DNA of 64,000 nucleotides from Camelus bactrianus (taxonomy: Eukaryota; Chordata; Mammalia; Artiodactyla; Camelidae): the NCBI RefSeq assembly GCF_048773025.1, contig NC_133546.1, positions 94,753,104 to 94,817,103 of the forward strand. Reading direction: 5' to 3'. The notes under the pieces are model-generated. The model saw only the letters and a program-made list of their open reading frames with translations. It searched no databases and was not told the origin of the DNA. Positions 26,001-36,540 of the stretch are shown in pieces; the stretch's first letter is position 1, and every line of letters begins with the position of its first letter. The position numbers and the translations under genes were made by a program.

Positions 26001-26489
26001 GAGGGAGACTCACAAGATCTTTCCTGTGGAGCCTGAGCCCAGGTGAGGATGGTGAAGTGAGCTCTGTAAGTACCCAATTAGCAAAGTGAGTGATGAATAA
26101 AGAGACGTGAGCTTTGATGACAGAAATGATGCTACTATTCACTTGTCCTGTAAGGATGTCTTCACGTTCAATGATCAATACCTTGGCGTCCTCAGGGATT
26201 GAGATTATAGGAAAATGCACAGCCCGGGCCTAGACCTCCTCTGTGATTGTGGCACTGCAGTTAGATGTTTCAAGGGCACCTCCAACTCCACCTGCAAAGA
26301 GCTGACTTCATGGTGCTCCTCCCATGGCCGTCCTGCCCAGGGCCCCTTGTCGGGGTCAAGGTCTGTCTGCCTCTCCCAGCTCAGTCCCATCACTCACAGA
26401 TGTGACTGGACCCCTCCTTCAGGGCCCAATTTCCTCAGTCAACGAGTCACACCACCCACACCTCAACTACCAGGTTCTCACAGGCACTC
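23086..26489. other. Non-coding; nothing recognised
   Basis: No coding exon, RNA gene or clear repeat family. Scattered CpGs occur at 24230-24360 but are too sparse for a CpG island. If the TRAPPC9-like blocks are one transcript, this is intron. Confidence 0.4.
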
Positions 26490-26680
26490 CCTCAGCAATG
26501 ACTCTGTGCTGGGGACCACGCTGCACATTGTGTACAAGTTATCTCACTGGATCTCCACAGAAGTCCTGGGAAGTCGGTATATCACTGCTTCAATTAATAA
26601 GATAAATTGTTTCACTTCCTTGAGTGCATCATCCAAAGTGACACGGCTACTGAGCCACAAAACTGGGACTGAAAACCACT
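26490..26680 (-). repeat. MIR SINE fragment
   Basis: Reverse MIR layout: 'GACTCTGTGCTGGGGACCAC', 'CTCACTGGATCTCCACAGAA', 'TCGGTATATCACTGCTTC', then 'CTACTGAGCCACAAAACTGG'. Strongly diverged. Confidence 0.55.
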
Positions 26681-27114
26681 TGAAAATTGAACACTGCTAC
26701 ACCTCACAGCCACCCTACTCTGACTTATCACATCACCTCCTTCCGAGCCTTCTAAATGTTTCTAATCATTCTACAAGACAAAAGTGATCTACGAGAGCAC
26801 CCCTCTCCCCTACTTAAATTCTGACAATGACGTTCCACTTCCCTTAGGAGAAAGCCCCACCGGCCTGAGTACAGCCCAACGGCCCGGCATCTGCGTTCCC
26901 TGCGCGGCCGCGCCACCTCACCCACTACGCAGCGCTACACTTGCCGTGTCCAGGACAGGGATGCTGACTCCGTACAACCCGGGGCTCTTCTCACTCAAAC
27001 AATGATCACCCTCTTCAGTGCTGACTCTCAGAAAAATGTTTTCTCTGGATGAATCAGTATCTTTTTCCTTACAACTTCCCATCATTGATAATGAGCTCCC
27101 CCCAAAAGAGAGAA

Positions 27115-27260
27115 AACCTAATACTCAGACTCCTTGTCTGTAAAGTGTGAATAACAAGGAAATATGAGAGTTTTTAAGCGAAATAATATTCATGTGACTC
27201 TAAGGGACAATTCCCAACATACAGTAAGCACTCAATATGTGCTTACTTAATATTAATAAA
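27115..27260 (+). repeat. MIR SINE fragment
   Basis: Forward MIR 3' part: 'CCTTGTCTGTAAAGTGTGAA', 'AACATACAGTAAGCACTCAA' and the tail 'TATGTGCTTACTTAATATT'. Confidence 0.55.
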
Positions 27261-27939
27261 ATAGATTCCATTCCAGAAACCTTAAATCAATGCTTTATGG
27301 CTTTGTCCAAAAGACTACCAACAAACTATTGGACGAACCCCTTTGAGCAGATCCACCCAAGCGTACTGGGATAGGTAAGACTTGACTCCAGTTATAGCTG
27401 CAGCCAACCAGCACTATGGGGCGGGGGCAGTTTGCTCAAACTCTTACATGTTGTTTGAGCATTTAGTTGTAGTTATTGAATAAAGACAGGTATTATATAG
27501 TCAAAGATCCTGAAACATAAATCTTCAAAGATTGATGCAAATTAGTTTCAAGTACAACACTCTCACTAGAAATTATTTGAAAATTATAGTCTTAGCTCCT
27601 CCACACATCGAAAGGGCATTTTCTTAATGTATCTGACTATAAACACTGAAAGGATTGTTTAAAAGAAATTAAGATGAAGCCATAATGAATAAGCTTTCAG
27701 TATAATCTGCACAAAGCCCCAACCAAGGTTCTCACTTCTCACTTCCACATAGGTGTTCAGGTAGCTTAACCTGGGTCTTGGTTTCTTATGACACGGGGGT
27801 GGGAAGAATTGTGGATAGATTTATGTAGCAAATATAAATCTAGGGTATTTGCTGTGTAGGAATCCTGGAAATAAATAAATTGATATATAGTCCCACCCTT
27901 AGGAAGCTCAGCCTTTCCAATTACAACAGCATTAAAAAT
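27261..27939. other. Non-coding; nothing recognised
   Basis: AT-rich sequence without gene or repeat landmarks that I can name. Confidence 0.35.
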
Positions 27940-28711
27940 AAAATGAGAGATATATTTAACAAAATTTTACAAGATTTGCACATTGAACATTTTGAAGTAT
28001 CACCAAAAAAAAATTAAAAGATCTACATATATGGAAGGTATCCCATGTTCATGGAATGGTAGACAATATTGTTAAAAATGTTAAGACTCCCCAAAGTGAT
28101 CTACAAATTTAATGGAATCCCTATCAAAATTCCAGCTGACTTCTTTGCAAAAATTGAAGAACTGATGCCAAAATTCATATGGAAGTGCAAGGGACCCAGG
28201 TCAGCCAAAACAATCTTGAAAAAGAAGAGCAAAGTTGGAGGACTCACTCAAAGGTTACTACAAATCTATAGTACTCAAGGCATTATGGTACTGGCATAAG
28301 TTTGGATGCATAAATCTATTAGACACAATAAAAAATCCAGGGGGGAAACTTACATTTACAGTCACTTTTCCAGAAATGTGCCAACAAATCTCCATTGAAA
28401 GAATAGTCTATTCAACAAATGGTGCAGAGACACCTGGGTATCTGAAGGCAAAAGAATGAATCTGGAATCTGGACCACTGTATTTTATATAACAAATAAAA
28501 TATTAATTCAAAATGGATCATAGACGGAAACGTAAAAACTAAATGTATAAACTTTCTAAAAGAAGACTTAGTTTAAATATTTGTGGTTCAAGGGTATGCT
28601 ATGGCTTCCTAGATACAATACCAAGAGCACAAGTGAAAAACAAGAAAGATAAAATGGACTTCATCAAAATTAAAACCATTTGTTACAAAGGACATCATCA
28701 AGAAAGTGAAA

Positions 28712-28824
28712 TGAAGGGAAAGGGGGTAGCTCAAGTGATAGAGTGCGTGCTTAGCAAGAAAAATAAAATGAATAAATCTAATTACCTCCCCTAGAAAGAA
28801 ATTGTTTTAATGTTTAAAAAAACT
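28712..28824 (+). mobile_element. Camelid-type tRNA-derived SINE inside L1
   Basis: The segment 'GGTAGCTCAAGTGATAGAGT' followed by 'GCGTGCTTAGCA' gives the pol III box A region and the camelid SINE signature. The box B part is missing, and the 3' part is the AAATAAA-rich, 'CTAATTACCTCCCC' tail. It is bounded by a perfect 9-bp target duplication, AAAGTGAAA, at 28703-28711 and 28825-28833. It sits exactly within the older L1, whose sequence continues across it. The family name is from memory. Confidence 0.85.
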
Positions 28825-29235
28825 AAAGTGAAACGACAATCTGCAGAATAGGAGAAAAATTTTGCAAAGTCTCTAATAAGAGACTAGTATCCAGGATATA
28901 AAACAAATGCTTACAACTGACCAATACAAAGAAAATCGACCCAATTTTTAAATATGCCAAGTATTTAAATAGATACACAATTGGCCAATAAGCATATGAA
29001 AAGATGCTCAGCATCACTAGCGAAATCAACATCAAAATGATATCTGATTTTACACTCACTAGTATGGTTATAATCAAAACATGGACAATAACAAGTGTCG
29101 GTCAGGAGGCAGAGAAATGGGAACCCTCAATACGCAGCCATTGGAAAGGGTCAATGGTGCATCTTCTTTGGAAAAGCCTGGTGTTTCCTCAAAAGGTTAG
29201 AATTATATGGCACAGCAATTCCACTCCTACATATA

Positions 29236-29375
29236 GAGTCATCCCTCAGTATCCTCGGGGGGTTCTTTTCAGGAACCCCCCACCCTGGATACCATAATCC
29301 AAGGATGTTCGAGTCCCTTTACAACCAGATATCTGGATCCATGAAGTGGAAACTACAGATATGGCGGGCCAACTG
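29236..29375 (+). mobile_element. MER2/Tigger2-like non-autonomous DNA transposon
   Basis: Starts GAGTCATCCCTCAGTATCCT and ends with the roughly complementary 'ATATGGCGGGCCAACTG', flanked by the TA dinucleotides expected for pogo/Tigger elements (29234-29235 and 29376-29377). It is internally deleted to 140 bp. It interrupts the older L1 at its 'CACTCCTA.ATATA' site. Confidence 0.85.
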
Positions 29376-29509
29376 TACAGCCAACAGAATGAAAATATAT
29401 TCTCACAAAAACTTGCACATCAATATTCATGGCAGTATCATTCAGAGTAGCCAAAGGTTACAAACAATATCCATCCATCAATGAACGGATAAACAAAATT
29501 ACCAAGAAT

Positions 29510-30970
29510 AGTCCCACAAACTGTTGGTCATTGAATCTTTGACAAAGGAGGTGAGAACATACAATGGAGTAAAGACAGCCTCTTCAGAAAATGGTGTAGG
29601 GAAAACTGGACAGCCCCATGTAAATCAATGAAGTTAGGCTACTCCCTCACAGAATACACAAAAATAAATTTAAAATGGCTTAAAGACTTAAACATGTAGA
29701 CAAGACACTATAAACCTCTTAGAAGAAAACATAGGCAAAACATCTGACATACATCTCAACAATGTTTTCCTAGAGCAGTCTACTCAAGCAATAGAAATAC
29801 AAGCAAAATAATACAAGTAGGATCTAATTAAACTTACAAGCTTTTGCACAGAAAAGGAAACAAAAAGACAATCTATGGAATGAGAGAAAATAGTTGCAAT
29901 AAATGAAACTGACAAGGGCTTAATTCCCAGAATATGTAAACAGCTTTTACACTTAATAAGAAAGAAAAACAAACAATTCAATTCAAAAATGGGCAGAAGT
30001 CCTAAAGAAACTTTTCTCCAATGAAGACATACAAATGGCCAATAAGCACATGAAAAAAATGCTCAATATCATTATCAGAGAAATGCAAATCAAAACTGCA
30101 ATCAAGACTCACCTCTCACCAGTCCGAATAGCCATCATTCAGAAGTTCACAGACAGTAAATGCTGGAGAGGCTACGGAGAATTGGGAACCCTCCTGCACT
30201 GTGGTGGGAATGCAGTTTGGTGGAGCCATTGTGGAAAACTGTATAGAGGTTCCTCAAAAGACAAAAAATTGACTTCCCATATGACCCTGCAATCCCACTC
30301 CTGGACATATATCCAGAAGGAACCCTAACTCAGAAAGACACTTTCACCCAAATGTTCACAGCAGCACTATTTAAAATAGCAAGATATGGAAACAACCTAA
30401 ATGTCCACTGAAAGATGACTGGATAAAGAGACTGTAGTATATTTCTCCAATAAACTACTATTCAGCCATAAAATAATAATAAAGTATTGCCATTTGCAGC
30501 AACATGAATGGACGTGGAGAATGTCATTGAAAGAAAAGTAAGCAAGAAAGAGAAAGAAAAATACCATATGAGATCGCTCACATGTGGAATCTTAAAAAAA
30601 AAAAATCAAAAAACAAAGACACAAAAAGATAAACTTATCTACAGACCAGAAACAGACACAGAGACATAGAAACCAAACTATGGTTACCAGAGTGGAGAGG
30701 GTGTGGGAAGGAATATATTGGGAGTTCAAGATTTGCAGATACTGAGTATGTATAGAATAAACCACAAGTTTATACTGTATAGCACAGGAGAATATATTTA
30801 ATATCTTATAGTAACTTATGTTTAAAAGAATATGAAAATGAATACAGGTATGTTCCTATTTAACTGAATTGTTGTGCTGTACACAAGAAACTGACACAAC
30901 ATTATAAACTGACTAGACTTCAATGAAAATATTTTTAAATAGACCAAAAATGAAAAAAAAGAAAAAGGAT
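29510..30970 (+). mobile_element. Younger L1 3' end (artiodactyl-type)
   Basis: Carries a second set of L1 ORF2 3' landmarks in order: 'TTTGACAAAGGAGG', 'AAAATGGTGTAGGGAAAACTG', 'CAAATGGCCAATAAGCACAT' and a frame at 30035-30328 reading [28 protein letters not shown] and [15 protein letters not shown] 3' UTR follows ('ACCATATGAGATCGCTCACA', 'GTGCTGTACACAAGAAACTG') and an A-rich tail at about 30950. It is less diverged than the surrounding L1. It is truncated at the 5' side, and its frame is interrupted. Confidence 0.85.
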
Positions 30971-31150
30971 ATTATGAAACCAAAAGAATAAAGTACTGAC
31001 TCAGGCTACAATATGGATGAACCTTGAAACTTTATGCTAAAATAAGTCAGACACAAAAGGACAAATAGTGCCCTTTAAAGTGAACTGTATCTAAGCGTTT
31101 ACTGTACTACTTCTGTAAATTTTCCGGAGGTTTGAAGTCTATCAATATCA

Positions 31151-31429
31151 AAATAATTGTATTATTCATTAGAATCTTAAAACGCTTCCTCACAGGAGGG
31201 CTTTAATTATTAAATGCAGAAATGCATGTAAAGCTCCTGGAAAAACACTTTGCACGTCCACACACAGACACTGCTGTCACTGCCGCTCAGAGGGTGGTGC
31301 CAGCGCTGATGAGGGCTGCCTCCACTCGCTGCCCTGCAGACAGGAGTGAGGGCCTGGTCTCTGACAGGCAGGGTGAACGTGACCCTGGGTCAGACACAGC
31401 CATGCCCCAGACTCTGCGTTACCCAACTT
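31151..31429. other. Short unassigned segment
   Basis: A GC-richer patch (31260-31400) between L1 pieces, with no family recognised. Confidence 0.35.
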
Positions 31430-31605
31430 TCTTATACAAACTGCAACATGTAATGTAAACACGCTACAGGGATGTATCTTACAACACAGGGAATACAGCC
31501 AATGTTTACAGTAACTATAAATGGAGCATCTATTGTACACCTGAAACATATCATATTTTAAATCAGCTATATCTTTGTAAAAAATTAAAAAATAATTTAA
31601 AAATG
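31430..31605 (+). mobile_element. L1 3' UTR fragment
   Basis: 'ATCTTACAACACAGGGAATA', 'GCATCTATTGTACACCTGAA' and the AAATTAAAAAATAATT tail match the end of an L1M 3' UTR. Only the terminal piece is present. Confidence 0.7.
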
Positions 31606-31926
31606 TTATCACTTTAATATTCAATTCGGTTTTTAAGTAACTACTAAACAGCTTAGAATGTATAAAAGCATTTAAGTGTGCTGTTTGTTTACATATTTAT
31701 TTACTTTCAGCCTCCTGCTAAAAGAGAAATTAAACAATTTTTTTAAACACACCTTAACAACCATAACAACAAAAAGGCAAAACTGAAAGTGAAGAGAAAT
31801 TGGAGATTCAATACTTAAATGAAACCAGGGGGAGGTAAAGTCATAAAAATGGATTCCCTGGAGTCAGGGCAAGTGTTAAAGGCCGACTAGAAATTCAGAT
31901 GTAAGATTCTTGGCAGCTAAAGCAAA
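31606..31926. other. AT-rich non-coding DNA
   Basis: No repeat family or gene recognised. Confidence 0.35.
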
Positions 31927-32055
31927 AAGAAAAGATCATGGGGGGGGTGGTAGAGGGTGTGCTTAGCGTGCACGGGGTCCCGGGTTCAAGCCCCAGGGCC
32001 TCCACTAACAGATAAATACACCTAATTACCTACCCCCCCCAAAAGAGTCCCAAAG
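31927..32055 (+). mobile_element. Camelid-type tRNA-derived SINE
   Basis: Box A-like 'GGTGGTAGAGGGTGTGCTTA', then 'GCGTGCACGGGGTCCC', box B 'GGGTTCAAGCCCC' and the tail 'CTAATTACCTACCCCCCC'. This is the most complete of the three SINE copies. Flanking A/G-rich sequence (about 31920 and 32045) may hold an imperfect target duplication. A long A run at 32115-32130 follows separately. Confidence 0.9.
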
Positions 32056-32155
32056 AAAAGAAAAAGAGAAATTTCTTTCCAAAAAAACCTGATATTAAAT
32101 TTGGATTAAATACTTAAAAAAAAAAAAAAAGAAATATAGAAAAGATGAATGACAC

Positions 32156-32545
32156 TGTGAAGGAAAAGCCCAGCTGGGCTAACGAGCTAAGTCACAAATC
32201 TAAGTGTGATAAGTGTCAGTTTCCTGATCTAAGTATTGCTGAGCTAACTCGTAAATCTGAAGTTTAGTGTCAGTTGAATGGGCTAATAAGTTAACTTGTA
32301 AATCCAAGGTCAACAATTGTCAGTAAAGTGGTCTGTTGCAAATTCATAAGCTTCAGTGTACTGATTCCTTGCTTTTTGTTGTTTGAGCCTTATTGGCTAA
32401 TAGCCCCTTACTTGTAATTAACCCTATAGAACCTCATGTGCAGGTCTTGGAGGTGCTCAGAGCTTCGGAACAGAAGCCCCTCTGAGCCCGCCGGCGTAAT
32501 AAATCTCAGTGCATGTTTCTTGGCTGGCCTGTTGTTTCCATAACA
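32156..32545 (+). mobile_element. Solo LTR (gammaretrovirus-like fossil)
   Basis: A 390-bp segment with TG...CA ends (TGTGAAGG to CCATAACA), flanked by a perfect 4-bp target duplication ACAC (32152-32155 and 32546-32549). The polyadenylation signal AATAAA is at 32498-32503, just after a C/G-rich 'GAGCCCGCCGGCG' block typical of R regions. The U3 part contains three imperfect repeats of 47-57 bp (about 32184-32340) with the core 'CTAACTCGTAAATCTGA'. No internal retroviral sequence remains, so this is the product of LTR-LTR recombination. Confidence 0.75.
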
Positions 32546-32639
32546 ACACAAGCGATAATGCCCTTGAGATAAATCTGTGATGGCTGCTGTCAGGTCCCCA
32601 TGTATCACGTGGCAAAATCTGAAACATCTTTCTCACCAC

Positions 32640-33270
32640 TCAGAGTCATCATAAGCCCACCCCACACCTCCCGCTGTTAAATGCAGGAGCACAGGCAGGG
32701 CCCGGCTTTGCTCTCTCTGTGTCATCACAGTGAGACAGGATGGAAGGGGCAGAGCACAGCCATTCAAGGAAGGCCACAGCAATTAACATCAAAATGGTGA
32801 AGGATTCAACCCCCAATAGGCCTTGAGGCTCAGGATGAAGAGATTTAACTTCTAGCAGAGTTTGAGCTTCATCATACACCCATTGTAATAGTAACATGGT
32901 GAATAACATGACCCAAGGCACCATGGCAGTCCCAAGGCTAGCCACAAAATGTCAAAGGGTGGGAAATGGCCAACTCCCTGGGAATCCCAGCCCCTTGCCC
33001 TTAGGCTGGTCCTTCTATATATTAGCAAATGAAACCCCAAGCCCAAGGAAACGAGCAACACAGCGCCACCTCGCGGTCACCCCTCTCTCTCCCTCTTCGG
33101 AGAAAGCCCACACTCTGTGGAGTGTGTACCTACTTTTAATCTGAGCACTCAAACCCCACACCTCGTGGCCTTTCTCTTGCCTTTCAATGTGTCTCTGTGA
33201 ATAAATCTACCTTTCCTCAACACTGGCTTGCTCTTGAATACTTTACTGCACAAAGCCAAGGAACAAAATC
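32640..33270 (+). mobile_element. Possible second LTR remnant
   Basis: The sequence has an LTR-like design: 'CACCATGGCAGTCCCAAGGC', a 'CTTCTATATATTAGC' TATA-like block (about 33013), an AATAAA at 33200-33205, and 'CTTGCTCTTGAATACTTTAC' before a possible primer-binding-like 'TGGTGGGACACATCCC' (about 33271). The start is not defined, and no target duplication or second LTR is seen. The following 33270-33500 could be leader. It is a broken fossil with low family certainty. Confidence 0.4.
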
Positions 33271-34349
33271 TGGTGGGACACATCCCAGGGGCTCAACCAA
33301 ACCCTGGGACACAGCCCTTCTCATGCCTCACGTTTTTTTCCTTGTATCAACAGGACTGGGTTGTGAAGGGAGCTCTGAGGCCCCAGCTAAGGGACAGAAG
33401 CTGCCCCCAGGGCTCGAATCGGAGGGCAGCCTCTTTCCATGCAGGGGCCTTGGGGTCTGCCCGGTTCTCTGTGTTTCCCTGTTTTGCTGACTCCCCAGCC
33501 ACAGAGCGTTCTCCCTAGGCCTGTCCCCACAAAACCCTTCTCTCCAAAATACAAGCACATCATGTCACAGTCCTCTTGTTCAACCAGGAAATGTTCAACC
33601 CACTATTTCCCTCCCCAGTAAAGTACCTAACTGTCCTCCCTCCCATCCCAACACTTCTTTCTTTGTGAGAACTCTGCACTCCCCACACACCATCCTGAAC
33701 GCAGGTGCCTTGCTGGCTGGGACCGAGATGTTTCAGTCTCACACAGCCTGCATCCTTTCACTTTCCCCTTGTTACCATAAAAAAGCCTTTCCTGAGTCAC
33801 CCACAAATCTGATTCTGAACTTCATAATCTGCTGAGGTTGCAGTCACTGTGTGCATACCTCCCAGGTTTTGACTAAGTTTCCTTCACGAGATCTTCATTA
33901 AGGAGCTTCATCAAGAAGTTGAAAGAGGATATTCTTACATCTGAGCGGAGGAGACTGCAAAAAATTTAAATGGCTTTGAAGAGAGAGTTAACCAGGGACA
34001 GAGAGGTCGCAGGTCCTATTCAAAAGTGTCATGAGGCAAAATGTTCTTCAAAGGCTCAGAGTGGCTTCTGAATGTGGAGGCAGCAGGGAGGAGGTGACAC
34101 GCAGTGAGTGGGGTGAGTGACACAGGGTACGCTCCCCCATCTGGGGAAGAATTGGATTTTGTTCTAGTGTTCCAAACAAATACTTACTACCTTTTTCTCC
34201 TATTGTCACATACCATTTCCTACGATTTAAGAATATCAATGACAGTCATTTGGGCCACTTGGGAGAAGCAACAAGATGCCATTCACAGGGCTGGGACATG
34301 ATAGCCACACCAGTCTAGGTTGAAAGACCAGTGGGGTTATTTCCATGGT
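33271..34349. other. Non-coding; possible retroviral leader at left, otherwise unassigned
   Basis: GC-rich at 33270-33560, then mixed unique DNA. No open frame matches a family I know. Confidence 0.35.
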
Positions 34350-34470
34350 GATTACGGGCATGCAGCAAACTCCCCAGCTTCAATGACCTCATCTCAAAGG
34401 TGGGGCAATAAAACTACCAAGAAAAGTGCGTGATGATTATGGAAGACATCTGTTTACTAGGTAAGTGCCC
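34350..34470 (+). repeat. MIR SINE fragment
   Basis: Forward MIR core: 'CAGCAAACTCCCCAGCTTCA', 'CCTCATCTCAAAGGTGGGGC', then 'ATAAAACTACC'. Diverged. Confidence 0.5.
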
Positions 34471-34879
34471 GTGACAGCTGCAGCTTAATGGGGAATGAGT
34501 ATGATTAACAAGGCCCTGTCTACCTGGCCACACGCTCCATGCCTTCCTGACTTGGTGCAGCAGCACAGTTTGTTTAGCTGAGATGAACGCCCCCAGAGCA
34601 GCCCCGACGGGAAAGCTCGCAGCTCTGCATTACGAGGCGTGTTCTTTCCTTCTCAGTGCTGATCACAGTTTGCTGTCATCTGTTTTTATGTTTATCCCTT
34701 TTGTAACTTCCTCTCCTCCCGAGTTTTTGCTCAAGCAGTGCAGGGCCAGGTGTGTCTTGCGGCCTGCCCGATATTCTGGGCTGGAAACAGCCGACCACAC
34801 ATCTGGCTCTGGTGTTGAACGGAGAGGGCAGAAGGCCCTGGGGCCCATGCTGAACAGAGGCCCCTGCACCCAAAATTAT
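34471..34879. other. Non-coding; nothing recognised
   Basis: Contains a 131-codon open frame (34583-34978, plus) with no recognisable domain. It overlaps the MIR fragment that follows, so I do not call it a gene. Confidence 0.4.
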
Positions 34880-35005
34880 GGTCTGACTTTGGGCAAATTA
34901 CACAGTCTTCTTTACCCTGAGATTCCTCATCTGTCCATGAAAATAACTTCCCACGGCTCACAGAGTTACCAAGATTAAAGGGAATCACCAAATTCACAAC
35001 CTATT
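34880..35005 (+). repeat. MIR SINE fragment
   Basis: 'TCTGACTTTGGGCAAATTAC', 'CCCTGAGATTCCTCATCTGT', then 'AGAGTTACCAAGATTAAAGG' follow the MIR core order. Confidence 0.65.
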
Positions 35006-35079
35006 CAAGGGGCTACCAGTGCGCCCTCAACAGACAAATGCTGCCTTTACGGCTCTGATACACGCCAAGCGGGGCGGCC

Positions 35080-35290
35080 GCACACAGTGAACACTGCTAA
35101 GTGCCAGTGTGTTAAGTGCTTCATGAGTGCTACAATACTCTTTAGAACTTACAACAATCCCAGGAAGAAACGAATATTATAATGCGCATTTCACAGATTC
35201 ACCAACAGGTTAAGAGAGGTTGCATTCTAGTCCAAAGCCGTATGGTGAGGAAATGGCTATTTAAACCGGAATCTGGGCCCAGGCCTAGGC
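35080..35290 (-). repeat. MIR SINE fragment
   Basis: Reverse MIR: 'TAAGTGCTTCATGAGTGCTA', 'ACTTACAACAATCCCAGGAA', 'TTCACAGATTCACCAAC', 'GGTTAAGAGAGGTTGCA', then a 'AAACCGGAATCTGGGCCCAG' end. One of the clearer copies. Confidence 0.75.
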
Positions 35291-35655
35291 TCCATCTCTC
35301 TCCCATCCACCTGACAATTTGCCTATGAATTCCACCTGTCCAATACACAAGTTTGCAGCCAGCCAGCTCTTAAATGCAATGTGTGCCACCATTTGTCAAT
35401 GTTGGTTAATTACCATAAACTGTTCTCAGAAACCACTACAGAAAAGAAAGGTGGACTTAAGGAATTCTGAATTGCGATCTCCTGTAATGTGCAGAAACCC
35501 TTCCCTACACCACCAAATCCAAATGTATGCTTCTTCCTTGTTTATGTTTGCACACGGCTTATTAAAGAAGAAGGTACCTGCAGTAATTCCATCTCGGTTG
35601 CTTTCCAAGTTTGCAGGTTATCCATAATCAGTCGGTGAATGAAAATACTACAATG

Positions 35656-36127
35656 TGAATGAAAATACTTCAACCATGTCAGTAAACAGAGAATGCTGAA
35701 TCCAAGTCATTAGCGGCTGCCGCCAACCCCAGCGAGGACAGGCCTGCAGCCCAGCAGCTGCAGCGACTCACAATGGTGCCCTCTGAGCAGACTCAGAATA
35801 AGAAAGGACAGGATACTGGCCCTAGATAGCTAGGTGCTTGTTTAAAGAATGAATTCAGGGAGTCCAAAATATATGCTTCCTCCCATACATAGAAAAGCAC
35901 TAAATTCTTGAACTTGAGATACCTGGCTTTCTTTAGATAACAAGCAATCTTTTACTGTTCCAACAATCTGGTCTTTGTTGTAAAGCTCCTATATATCCTA
36001 GCTCCTCCTCAACCTCTTGGGAGCAGTCCCTCAGAGAGATCTGAGAGGCTGTCATCACGGCTCGAGTCGTCCTGCCAAATAAAACATAACTCTTAACTAT
36101 TAGGCTGCACATGTATTTCAGTCAACA
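35656..36127 (+). repeat. 5' LTR of the endogenous retrovirus
   Basis: Begins TGAATGAAAATACTTCAACC and ends GTCAACA. It has a TATA box at 35990-35995 (CTCCTATATATCC), an AATAAA at 36078-36083, and the GAGCAGTCCCTCAGAG block shared with the 3' LTR. A near-copy of its first 14 bases lies 20 bp upstream at 35636. Confidence 0.85.
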
Positions 36128-36131
36128 GTTT

Positions 36132-36149
36132 TGGTCACCATGAAGGGAC
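36132..36149 (+). promoter_or_regulatory. Retroviral primer-binding site, tRNA-Arg-like
   Basis: TGGTCACCATGAAGGGAC, four bases after the LTR end, matches 15 of 18 bases of the complement of the 3' end of tRNA-Arg(TCG) as I remember it (TGGCGACCACGAAGGGAC). The position and the TGG start are right for a primer-binding site. Confidence 0.65.
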
Positions 36150-36341
36150 CCAGAGCAGACTTTCTCCACCTGAACTCTCCAAGTATCTGGAACCTTGGTA
36201 CCATATGTGGCCCTTTGTTCCCATCTGCCTCCTCGGGGAGTCCAGATGAATTTGGGTGAGTCTCTCTTGGTTCTCGGAAATCACATATTGTTTGATGATC
36301 CTGAGTTTTATTTGGTGGTGTTTCCAGGTAACTGGCCCTCC

Positions 36342-36540
36342 AGTTGAAAGATACTGTGGTGAATTACCCACCCAGTGGAGACATACTGGGTGGGGCCTGG
36401 TTGAAAGATAACGGGAAATACCCACTTTGCGGAGACGTCCGAAGAGGGGCTGGTGGAAACATACCAGGAAAATACTCACCCAGTGGAGACGTCCCGAGTG
36501 TGTCCAAGTTGAAGGACACTGGGTTCAGGGCTGAGTGGTT
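36342..36540 (+). repeat. Leader minisatellite, ~55-bp units
   Basis: Three and a half imperfect tandem units begin at about 36342, 36399, 36452 and 36507. Each starts with 'AGTTGAAAGATAC' or a variant and includes 'CCCAGTGGAGACGTCC' or a variant. They lie between the primer-binding site and the AT-rich interior of the endogenous retrovirus. Confidence 0.8.

Larger units (their letters stand above)
27940..31150 (+). mobile_element. Older L1 (L1MA/B-like), split by three later insertions
   Basis: L1 ORF2 C-terminal coding sequence runs from about 27940 to 29509, including a frame reading LPKVIYKFNGIPIKI and KFIWKCKGPRSAKTIL. It then continues with 'ATTGGGAACC'-type and 'CAATTCCACTCCTACATA' landmarks. 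It resumes at about 30971-31150 with 'AAGTACTGACTCAGGCTACA' and 'TGGATGAACCTTGAAACTTT'. Between the pieces lie a SINE (28712-28824), a MER2-like transposon (29236-29375) and a younger L1 (29510-30970). The element is 5'-truncated and no long frame survives, so it is not mobile. Confidence 0.85.

Noticed and set aside
26215-26787. 190-codon plus-strand open frame
   Set aside because: It runs through a MIR fragment (26490-26680) and is rich in Ser, Pro and His without a domain; a chance frame.
28069-28299. Open frames with reverse-transcriptase-domain-like text
   Set aside because: These are remnants of L1 ORF2 and are annotated as LINE, not host genes.
31927-32055. Functional tRNA gene
   Set aside because: Box A/B-like text belongs to a tRNA-derived SINE with a C-rich and A-rich tail; no cloverleaf is preserved.
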